From: Candidatus Sabulitectum sp.
GTDB taxonomy: Bacteria; Fermentibacterota; Fermentibacteria; Fermentibacterales; JCC-6
Direction of reading: 5' to 3'
Assembly: GCA_023136985.1 (NCBI GenBank)
Contig: JAGLQD010000002.1
Span: 1 to 8,708 of the forward strand
Length of the DNA stretch: 8,708 nt
Position numbers and translations under genes: made by a program. The notes beneath the pieces are model-generated. The model worked only from the letters and a program-made list of their open reading frames with translations. It was not told the DNA's origin and made no database searches. Below, piece after piece: positions 1-5,475 of this stretch (its first letter is position 1; each line of letters starts with the position of its first letter).

Positions 1-372
1 CTGGAGATTACTGCCGGTTTCCCTGCAGGAGTTATCGGTACAACAGCGGAGAACCTCAGGGGCTCTGCCGGTGGAGAGAACTATGAGTACACCGAAATGT
101 ACCCGGAGTTTGCGGAAACTGCAACAAAAGAAGGTTTCAATAAGATCGCTGCTATATTCAAAAGCATAGCTGTTGCAGAGAAACAGCATGAAAAGCGATT
201 CCTTGCCCTTTTGAAGAACCTTGAGAACGAGACTGTGTTCAAGAAAGAAGAACCGGTTATCTGGTTCTGTCAGAATTGCGGATATGTTCACATTGGAACA
301 GAAGCACCAGCCAAGTGCCCTGCATGCGATCATCCTCAGGCGCATTTCATGCTGGCAAGCGAGAACTGGTAA
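1..372 (+). CDS. rbr: Rubrerythrin, C-terminal part (5' end outside window)
   Basis: Rubrerythrin is a cytoplasmic non-haem di-iron peroxidase that reduces H2O2 in anaerobes, using electrons delivered through its own rubredoxin centre. The frame is open from base 1, so only the last 123 residues are seen; family members are usually near 190 residues, so about 70 are missing. The visible part holds the second half of the ferritin-like four-helix domain, including the E-x-x-H iron motif (AEKQHEKRF, around base 175-200). It ends with a C-terminal rubredoxin-like domain carrying the pairs CQNC (268-279) and CPAC (316-327), which bind one Fe(SCys)4. The classic order, di-iron domain then rubredoxin, is intact and the end (SENW, TAA) looks natural. 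The desulfoferrodoxin gene starts 23 bp downstream, which suggests one operon for superoxide and peroxide removal. Identification is firm; the promoter and start lie outside the window. Confidence 0.95.
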   Translation: MEITAGFPAGVIGTTAENLRGSAGGENYEYTEMYPEFAETATKEGFNKIAAIFKSIAVAEKQHEKRFLALLKNLENETVFKKEEPVIWFCQNCGYVHIGTEAPAKCPACDHPQAHFMLASENW

Positions 373-395
373 CACCATAAAGAAGGAGAATAGCC

Positions 396-767
396 ATGGC
401 TGAAAGAATGCAGGTATACAAGTGCGAAAGATGTGGAAACATCGTAGAGGTTCTTCACGGAGGACCCGGGCAGCTGGTCTGCTGTAATGTTGATATGGAT
501 CTTATGGAAGAAAAGACCGCAGACTCTTCCACAGAAAAACATGTTCCTGTGATTGAAAAGATAGAGGGTGGTTACAAGGTACTGGTTGGCTCAGTTCCTC
601 ATCCAATGGCTGAAGCACACTACATTGAGTGGATTGAACTTCTTGCAGACGGTGTAGTTTACAGGAAGTATCTCAATCCAGGTGATGTTGCTGAAGCGAT
701 CTTTGCAATTGATGCCGAGAATGTCAGCGCCAGGGAATACTGCTCGGTCCACGGGCTCTGGAAGTAG
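396..767 (+). CDS. dfx: Desulfoferrodoxin (two-iron superoxide reductase)
   Basis: The 123-residue protein reduces superoxide to H2O2 without making O2, in the cytoplasm of anaerobes. It has both domains of the 2Fe class. The N-terminal desulforedoxin-like domain has C10, C13, C29 and C30 for centre I. The C-terminal catalytic domain has H49, H69, H75 and H119 with C116 for centre II. The E47-K48 pair next to the first histidine, known in the family to guide superoxide to the active site, is present. Length and residue numbers match characterised desulfoferrodoxins without gaps, so the protein should be functional. The start is fixed by a strong Shine-Dalgarno sequence (AAGGAG, 383-388) 7 bp before ATG. 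The gene sits between rubrerythrin, which can remove the peroxide it makes, and ferritin. The likely electron donor is a rubredoxin such as that of the downstream hrb gene (inference). Confidence 0.97.
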   Translation: MAERMQVYKCERCGNIVEVLHGGPGQLVCCNVDMDLMEEKTADSSTEKHVPVIEKIEGGYKVLVGSVPHPMAEAHYIEWIELLADGVVYRKYLNPGDVAEAIFAIDAENVSAREYCSVHGLWK

Positions 768-771
768 CATT

Positions 772-1281
772 ATGCTCAGCGAGAAAATGCAGAACGCCTT
801 GAACAGCCAGATCAACAAGGAGATCTATTCCTCCTATCTCTATCTGGCAATGTCCATGTATTTCGAAGCAGAAGATCTTGCAGGAGCTGCATCCTGGATG
901 AGAACTCAGGTTCTTGAAGAGATGTCTCACGCAGACAAATTCATGAGCTATGTGAACGAAAGAGGGGGAAGGGTTTTCCTGGAAGCCATCGAGAAACCGG
1001 CTGTTTCATGGGAATCACCTCTGGATGCCTTCAATGGTGCCCTTGATCACGAGAGGTTCATATCCGCTTCCATCAATGATCTTGTCAGCTTAGCCAGGGA
1101 AGAAAAAGACTTTATGTCAGACAATTTCTTCCAGTGGTTCGTGGCTGAACAGGTGGAGGAGGAAGCTTCGGTCAGTGAAGTGATCAGAATGTTCAAGCTG
1201 GCCGGCGGAGCTGGTGGAGGGCTGCTGATGATAGACAGAGAGCTTGGCTCAAGGGTATTTACCCCGCCTGCCACCAACTAG
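772..1281 (+). CDS. ftnA: Bacterial non-haem ferritin
   Basis: This 169-residue protein is a ferritin of the E. coli FtnA type, which forms a 24-subunit cage, oxidises Fe(II) and stores Fe(III). The ferroxidase residues stand at the same numbers as in FtnA: site A E17, E50 and H53; site B E50, E94, Q127 and E130; site C E49, E126, E129 and E130. No haem-ligand methionine of the bacterioferritin kind was recognised. The start chosen is ATG 772, 4 bp after the dfx stop, with GGAAG (760-764) as ribosome site. The frame stays open upstream to 682, but that would add 30 residues encoded inside dfx with no ferritin similarity. Placement between superoxide reductase and FprA suggests that sequestering iron, and so limiting Fenton chemistry, is part of the same response. 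Ferritin is not in the Moorella five-gene cluster as I recall it, so this may be a local addition. Confidence 0.95.
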   Translation: MLSEKMQNALNSQINKEIYSSYLYLAMSMYFEAEDLAGAASWMRTQVLEEMSHADKFMSYVNERGGRVFLEAIEKPAVSWESPLDAFNGALDHERFISASINDLVSLAREEKDFMSDNFFQWFVAEQVEEEASVSEVIRMFKLAGGAGGGLLMIDRELGSRVFTPPATN

Positions 1282-1295
1282 AAAAAGGAGACGCA

Positions 1296-2504
1296 ATGGG
1301 CCCGTATACTGCAGAGAAGATCACTGATAAGGTCTATTGGGTCGGAGCTATCGACTGGGGTATCCGTGATTTTCACGGATACCTCACCAGTCGGGGCAGT
1401 ACCTATAATGCCTTTCTGATAATTGATGAGAAGATCACACTTGTAGATACTGTAAAGAAACAATTCAAGAACGAAATGCTGGCCAGAATAGCATCGGTGA
1501 TCCCTCTTGAAAAAATAGATTACATAATAAGCAATCACTCTGAGATGGATCACACCGGGTGTCTGCCTGATGTGATCGACCTGGTGAAACCGGAAAAGGT
1601 CTTTGCCTCTTCCATGGGGAAGAAGGCGCTGGGCAGGCACTTCTATTTTGATGACGATGTAATTACCGCAGTGAAGAACGGTGAATCCATTTCTCTTGGA
1701 GAATCATCACTAACCTTTGTTGAGACCAGAATGCTTCACTGGCCGGACAGTATGGTCACCTATCTTGATACCGAGAAGATGATGTTCTCCCAGGACGGGT
1801 TTGGAATGCACCTTGCCTCTACGGAAAGATACGACGATCAGCTTCCGCCTCAGGTTCTTCTGGAAGAGGCAGAGAAGTACTTCGCGAACATTCTTCTTCC
1901 ATTTTCACCCATGGTAACCGGTTTGATGAAGAAGCTGGCTGATCTGGATCTTGATATTCAGCTTCTCTGTCCCGATCACGGCCCGATCTGGAGAAGCGAC
2001 ATAGGTGGAATTCTGCAGAGGTGGGAGGATTGGGCTTTACAGAAGAGCAGCTTGAAGGCTGTGGTTATCTATGACACCATGTGGAAGAGCACAGGATACC
2101 TTGCGGATGCCATCTGTGACGGTCTTGGCTCAGTGGGGATATCAGCTAGAGTGATGCCCCTTGAATCCAGCCACAGAAGTGATGTGGCAACTGCAGTTCT
2201 TGACGCTGGTGCTCTTATCGTTGGCAGCCCCACCATCAACGGTCAGATGTTCCCGCGTGTTGCAGATGTGCTTACTTATCTGAAGGGTCTTAAACCCAAG
2301 AATCTTATCGGTGCTGTTTTCGGCTCATACGGCTGGAGTGGCGAAGCGGTAAAAGATGTAGAGAAGTATCTTGAAGATATGAAGATCCCCCTTGCAGCGG
2401 AATCACTCAAAGTGGTTTATGTACCCAGTGATGATGATCTCTTGAAAGCAAGAGAGCTTGGTATTGCCGTAGGCAGAGAATTAAAGGAGAGACTGGGCAA
2501 ATGA
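1296..2504 (+). CDS. fprA: A-type flavodiiron protein (O2/NO reductase)
   Basis: The 402-residue protein reduces O2 to water, or NO to N2O, in the cytoplasm. The N-terminal metallo-beta-lactamase-like domain (about 1-250) carries the complete di-iron ligand set H81, E83, D85, H86, H148, D167 and H228. These are the same residue numbers as in Moorella thermoacetica FprA. The C-terminal flavodoxin-like domain (about 252-400) has the FMN-binding loops, seen as YDTMWKST, SPTINGQ and GSYGWSGEA. It has no C-terminal rubredoxin, so it is class A, which needs a separate donor. That donor is probably the next gene, hrb, whose ATG overlaps the fprA stop (ATGA, 2501-2504). The start is supported by AAAAGGAG (1283-1290) 5 bp before ATG. 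Whether O2 or NO is the physiological substrate cannot be read from the sequence; the neighbours favour O2. Confidence 0.97.
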   Translation: MGPYTAEKITDKVYWVGAIDWGIRDFHGYLTSRGSTYNAFLIIDEKITLVDTVKKQFKNEMLARIASVIPLEKIDYIISNHSEMDHTGCLPDVIDLVKPEKVFASSMGKKALGRHFYFDDDVITAVKNGESISLGESSLTFVETRMLHWPDSMVTYLDTEKMMFSQDGFGMHLASTERYDDQLPPQVLLEEAEKYFANILLPFSPMVTGLMKKLADLDLDIQLLCPDHGPIWRSDIGGILQRWEDWALQKSSLKAVVIYDTMWKSTGYLADAICDGLGSVGISARVMPLESSHRSDVATAVLDAGALIVGSPTINGQMFPRVADVLTYLKGLKPKNLIGAVFGSYGWSGEAVKDVEKYLEDMKIPLAAESLKVVYVPSDDDLLKARELGIAVGRELKERLGK

Positions 2505-3211
2505 AAGAAATGGATCTAACTCCTGTTTTCACACTAAGCTACGGGCTTTATACCATCGGGTCAACCTCCGGAGGCAGAATAAATGCCCAGATAGCCAATG
2601 CGGTTTTCCAGGTAACCGCAGATCCTGTCCGGATTGCAGTTGCAGTTAACCGTGACGAGCTTACCAATGAGTTTATCAAAGACTCAGGCTACCTTGCCAT
2701 AGGAGTTCTCAGTCAGGATGCTGATCTTCCGTTCATAGGGCATTTCGGTTTCAAGAGCGGTAGAGACATAGATAAGTTCGCTACTGTAGACTACATTACT
2801 ACGCCCTCCGGGTGTCCCTGCCCGAAGAAGAACACAGTTGCCTGCATAGAGCTGAAGATCGAAAGCTCAGTTGAAGTGGATACCCACACTCTTTTCATAG
2901 GTGAACTTACAGATTGCTCTTTGACCGGCAACGGAGTTCCCATGACCTATGCCTACTACAGAGAGGTGCTCTGCGGAAAAACTCCGCCCACAGCTCCCTC
3001 ATTCAAGGCGGAAACGAAAAAAATAGCAGATGAACAGAAGGAAGGAAAGATCATGAAAAAGTATGTATGCACCGTATGCGGATATGTTTATGACCCTGAA
3101 GTTGGCGACCCTGACAGCGGCATTGCAGCAGGAACAGCATTTAAAGACATTCCTGAAGACTGGGTCTGCCCGGTCTGTGGAGTAGGCAAAGATCAGTTCT
3201 CCGAAGAATAG
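2501..3211 (+). CDS. hrb: Flavin reductase-rubredoxin fusion (high-molecular-weight rubredoxin)
   Basis: The 236-residue protein joins an FMN-binding flavin reductase domain (about 5-160), a charged linker (about 165-184) and a C-terminal rubredoxin (185-236) with C190, C193, C223 and C226. The domain order matches Hrb of Moorella thermoacetica, described as an NAD(P)H:flavodiiron protein oxidoreductase encoded beside fprA. Electrons would pass NAD(P)H to FMN to rubredoxin iron to FprA, and perhaps also to Dfx and rubrerythrin. The ATG overlaps the fprA stop by 4 bp, and AAAGGAGA (2483-2490) is the ribosome site, so translation is likely coupled and roughly equimolar. The rubredoxin part starts exactly at an internal Met (base 3053), preceded by its own Shine-Dalgarno-like sequence, so a free 52-residue rubredoxin may also be made. 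The rubredoxin ends naturally (CGVGKDQF, then SEE and TAG), so the end is not frameshifted. Confidence 0.94.
   Translation: MKEMDLTPVFTLSYGLYTIGSTSGGRINAQIANAVFQVTADPVRIAVAVNRDELTNEFIKDSGYLAIGVLSQDADLPFIGHFGFKSGRDIDKFATVDYITTPSGCPCPKKNTVACIELKIESSVEVDTHTLFIGELTDCSLTGNGVPMTYAYYREVLCGKTPPTAPSFKAETKKIADEQKEGKIMKKYVCTVCGYVYDPEVGDPDSGIAAGTAFKDIPEDWVCPVCGVGKDQFSEE
3037..3046 (+). promoter_or_regulatory. Possible internal ribosome site for free rubredoxin
   Basis: GAAGGAAGGA lies 6 bp before an in-frame ATG at 3053. That ATG is residue 185 of hrb and the exact first residue of a standard 52-residue rubredoxin (MKKYVCTVCG). The purine-rich site sits in the linker, where GAA, AAG and GGA codons are common, so it could be chance. 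Its strength, its spacing and its position at the domain boundary nevertheless make a second translation start plausible. Confidence 0.45.
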
Positions 3212-3215
3212 CTTA

Positions 3216-3986
3216 CTGGAAAAGATATACTTACGCTACAACAGGCGTGAGTTCGTTCATCCGGACCCGCTGGAATTTCTATATCGGTATGATAGTATCG
3301 AAGACAGAGAGATAGCGGGTCTGGTTGCGTCTGGTCTTGCATACGGTCGTGTGAATATGATCCTCAAGAGTACAGAAAAAGTTCTTGGCCTGCTGGGTCC
3401 TTCACCATCTGCATTTCTCCGCAACTGTGACGCAGCACTGCTGGGAGAAAACCTGAAAGACTTCAAGCACAGGTTTACCACCGGCTTGGATATGACTGCG
3501 TTTCTTGTCTCCATTTCCGCCATACAGAAAGAATATGGCTTGATCGGAAATTACCTTACGAAGCTGGTGGAGAGCAGACCTTACATTGAGTCCCTTGATG
3601 TTTTCGCCGGGGAAGTACTCTCCAGTATGAAAATGCTGGGCAGCTTGTCAGGGCACCTTCTTCCACTGCCTTCACGGGGCAGTGCCTGTAAAAGGCTCCA
3701 TCTGTTCATGAGGTGGATGGTAAGGAACGATGATGTTGATCCAGGCGGATGGAACATGATTCCCTCTTCTGAACTGATAGTGCCTGTGGATGTACACATG
3801 CACAGAATTGGAATAAAGCTGGGTTTTACCAGCCGAAAAGCTGCTGATGCAAAAACCGCAAAAGAGATCACGGAAGGTTTCAGAGTAGTATCTTTGAACG
3901 ATCCGGTGAAGTATGATTTTGCACTGACCCGGGAAGGAATCCAGAAGATCACAGAGTGTGAGCTATTCAAGGAATTATTCAGGTGA
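3216..3986 (+). CDS. DUF2400/TIGR02757 family protein, non-canonical start
   Basis: This is a member of the uncharacterised TIGR02757 (DUF2400) family, recognised by FVHPDPLEFLYRYD near the N-terminus, GLVASGLAYGRV, LLGPSPSAFL, FMRWMVR (from residue 164, numbered from CTG 3216), DVDPGGW (about 173-179) and VPVDVHMHR (D192). The last motif resembles the Asp-containing VDTH segment of HhH-GPD DNA glycosylases, so a nucleic-acid role is possible but unproven. The family-conserved N-terminus begins at 3213-3216 (LLEKIYLRYNRR). No ATG, GTG or TTG exists in frame between the stop at 3183-3185 and GTG 3351, and that GTG would cut off about 45 conserved residues. I place the start provisionally at CTG 3216, 4 bp after the hrb stop, giving 256 residues. 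ATC 3192 (GGAG at 3179-3182) is an alternative. A sequence error cannot be excluded. The product identity is secure; the start is not. Confidence 0.8.
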   Translation: MEKIYLRYNRREFVHPDPLEFLYRYDSIEDREIAGLVASGLAYGRVNMILKSTEKVLGLLGPSPSAFLRNCDAALLGENLKDFKHRFTTGLDMTAFLVSISAIQKEYGLIGNYLTKLVESRPYIESLDVFAGEVLSSMKMLGSLSGHLLPLPSRGSACKRLHLFMRWMVRNDDVDPGGWNMIPSSELIVPVDVHMHRIGIKLGFTSRKAADAKTAKEITEGFRVVSLNDPVKYDFALTREGIQKITECELFKELFR

Positions 3987-3993
3987 AGGCATA

Positions 3994-4557
3994 ATGAAAC
4001 AAACAGCAAAGATCATTCTTCTGTGTATGGCACTAGCTATACTCTACGGCATTGTACACAATCAGTTTACAGTCCGTATCAGTCTTGAATACTTTACTAT
4101 CGGCCACAGAGCACTGATTAGCTCCACCTCACCGACCCTCATGGGAATCGCATGGGGAGTTCACCCCAACTGGTGGGTGGGTTTGAGTATGGGCGTGCTT
4201 CTTGCAATTACAGGCAGAGCCGGTAAATGGCCCAAAAGGAACGCCAGATCATTGGTAAAACCCCTTCTCCTGCTTTTTCTAGTCTCTGGAATTGCATCAG
4301 CTACCGCAGGTATTCTTGGTTATCGCCTGGCAAACAGCGGAACCCTGGGTCTGTATGGACCCCTTGCTTCTTCCGTACCTGCCAGCGGACATGCCGCATA
4401 CATATCTGCCCTGTGGATGCACACAGCCAGCTACACAGTTGGCACCATGGGCGCTCTTATCATCAGCCTTCTAGTGTTCACAGGAAGGATTGCATGTGGA
4501 GACGCTAACGGATCTGGTACTGAAGAGCAGATACAAAAACAGGCTTATCACCCCTGA
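3994..4557 (+). CDS. Small four-helix membrane protein, function unknown
   Basis: The 187-residue protein has about four hydrophobic segments, near residues 5-24, 50-73, 88-113 and 140-166, so it is an inner-membrane protein. The N-terminal part carries HNQFTVRISLEYFTIGH (22-38), rich in charged and His residues just after helix 1. It matches from memory a conserved motif of an uncharacterised membrane family found in scattered phyla. Further histidines (H57, H133, H143) sit near membrane edges, which could mean metal or haem binding, but nothing proves it. ATG 3994 is preferred over in-frame GTG 3958 because AGGTGAAGG (3981-3989) precedes it at good spacing and translation from ATG avoids overlap with the upstream gene. 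The gap to the DUF2400 gene is 7 bp. The last 62 bp overlap the next gene. I do not recognise a function. Confidence 0.8.
   Translation: MKQTAKIILLCMALAILYGIVHNQFTVRISLEYFTIGHRALISSTSPTLMGIAWGVHPNWWVGLSMGVLLAITGRAGKWPKRNARSLVKPLLLLFLVSGIASATAGILGYRLANSGTLGLYGPLASSVPASGHAAYISALWMHTASYTVGTMGALIISLLVFTGRIACGDANGSGTEEQIQKQAYHP
4482..4489 (+). promoter_or_regulatory. Ribosome site deciding the abiEi start
   Basis: AGGAAGGA lies within the last codons of the membrane-protein gene. It abuts TTG 4490 too closely to serve it, but is about 6-7 bp from GTG 4496 in the same frame. ATG 4494 is out of frame. The spacing therefore favours GTG 4496 as the start of the antitoxin gene. Confidence 0.55.
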
Positions 4558-5149
4558 GATAATCAGCCGTCTGCTTGCTGGAAGTTCTGCCCGTCAATGG
4601 GGGTTAGTGAACAGGGCTCTAAAAAGTGGAGAGTTGCTCAAGCTGAAACGAGGTCTTTACCTCCTGAACTCCACAGTAACTGGAGCTGATATCAGCAGGT
4701 TCAGTATTGCGAACAGAATGGTTCCTGAAAGCTATATCACACAGGAAACAGCCCTTGGATACTACGGGTGGCTTTCGGAAGAGCCACTGTTAATTCAAAG
4801 CTGTATCGGGATTGGACGGTCGCGAGTATTTCTAAACACTTTCGGAGAGTTCTGTTATGAGCGAATTCCAGTAAGCAGCAAAAACTTCCTTGTAGGAGTT
4901 AACCGTATTTACAGTACTGAAGCACATGTCTTGATCGCCTCACAGGAAAGAGCACTGACTGATACGATCAGCAGGCGCAATTTTGAATGGCATGGCGTTG
5001 TGGGAATCTGTGAGCAGCTTCGTACGGATGTTTCAAATATTTACGGTCTGGATCTGAAGGCTTTACGAGAATTGTCCGGTATTTACAGATCCAGAAAGAC
5101 AAATTCTTTCTTATCAGATCTTCTTCATGCACTGGGAGGCGGGAGATGA
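4496..5149 (+). CDS. abiEi: AbiEi-like antitoxin / transcriptional regulator (type IV toxin-antitoxin)
   Basis: The 217-residue protein resembles AbiEi-type antitoxins. These carry an N-terminal winged helix that represses their own promoter and a larger C-terminal domain that counters the AbiEii nucleotidyltransferase toxin. The winged-helix part is about residues 10-57 (LITPEIISRLL, then GELLKLKRGLYLL). The C-terminal domain shows the family pattern MVPESYITQETALGYYGWL, a F-x-TFGEF-x-YE stretch and IASQERALTD, the usual IA-x-x-E-(K/R)-A-L-x-D segment. GTG 4496 was chosen for its spacing from AGGAAGGA; TTG 4490 is the alternative. The gene starts 62 bp inside the membrane-protein gene and its stop overlaps the next ATG (ATGA, 5146-5149), the usual antitoxin-toxin arrangement. 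The partner is truncated, so the protein may act only as an antitoxin against foreign AbiEii or as a plain regulator. Family assignment is fairly sure; activity is inferred. Confidence 0.78.
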   Translation: METLTDLVLKSRYKNRLITPEIISRLLAGSSARQWGLVNRALKSGELLKLKRGLYLLNSTVTGADISRFSIANRMVPESYITQETALGYYGWLSEEPLLIQSCIGIGRSRVFLNTFGEFCYERIPVSSKNFLVGVNRIYSTEAHVLIASQERALTDTISRRNFEWHGVVGICEQLRTDVSNIYGLDLKALRELSGIYRSRKTNSFLSDLLHALGGGR

Positions 5150-5304
5150 ATTCAATTATTGAATCCAGACTCACCGAGTATGATCTCCGGTCTGAAGAAG
5201 CAAGAAAGCATGCGCTCAGAGAAATTGTGCAGGAGATTGCTTTGTATTCCCTGTCTGCATGGAGACCTGATCTATTTATCCATTACCTGAACAGGATGAG
5301 TTAG
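5146..5304 (+). pseudogene. AbiEii toxin remnant (nucleotidyltransferase core lost)
   Basis: A 52-codon frame starts at an ATG that overlaps the antitoxin stop by 4 bp, exactly where an AbiEii/AbiGii nucleotidyltransferase toxin normally begins. The first part (KHALREIVQEIAL, about residues 22-34) matches the typical toxin N-terminus, which in intact proteins is followed by the FYGGTALR-like strand and the catalytic acidic residues. Here neither exists. The frame goes straight to SLSAWRPDLFIHYLNRM and stops. This end resembles the last helix of AbiEii proteins (a W-x-x-D/E-L/F-F-x(5)-R type ending, from memory), so an in-frame internal deletion joining the two ends near residue 35-38 is likely. 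The product, if made, could not transfer nucleotides. It is too short for many gene callers. Pairing with the upstream gene is clear; the deletion model is inference. Confidence 0.68.
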
Positions 5305-5475
5305 TTTCTGCTCTGGCCCTTCAGGTTTAAGAGTATATATTCCCGCATCATGTTTTACATCAGACTGCTTAAGCATTTTCTGCAAACCGGAAGATACTTC
5401 CCGTCAGGCTTACGCCGGAGTTTTAGCGGTCCTCCCTGGTGTTGACGGTGAACCCGACAAAAGAAGGACGAAACC
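5305..5475. other. 171-bp gap, no gene recognised
   Basis: This gap separates the AbiE remnant from rocD. It contains a perfect 10-bp palindrome TGCTTAAGCA (5366-5375), a short inverted repeat GGAAG-ATA-CTTCC (5389-5401), an AT-rich TATATT (5336-5341) and a TTGACG (5442-5447) with no matching -10 box at the right distance. A rocD promoter is expected here but cannot be placed with confidence. No strong terminator for the upstream operon is visible. A 31-codon ATG frame (5350-5445) lacks a ribosome site and resembles nothing. Confidence 0.5.

Noticed and set aside
682..771. Upstream extension of ferritin to base 682
   Set aside because: The extra 30 residues are encoded inside dfx and do not look like ferritin. 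ATG 772 gives exact FtnA residue numbering.
3581..4009. 142-codon minus-strand frame
   Set aside because: It lies opposite the conserved C-terminal half of the DUF2400 gene and has no recognisable domain.
5350..5445. 31-codon ATG frame in the gap before rocD
   Set aside because: It has no ribosome site, no similarity to a known protein, and is rich in Arg, Ser and Gly as expected of random reading.
5442..5470. TTGACG as -35 box of a rocD promoter
   Set aside because: No -10-like hexamer lies 16-18 bp downstream, and the position would put transcription start on the ribosome site.
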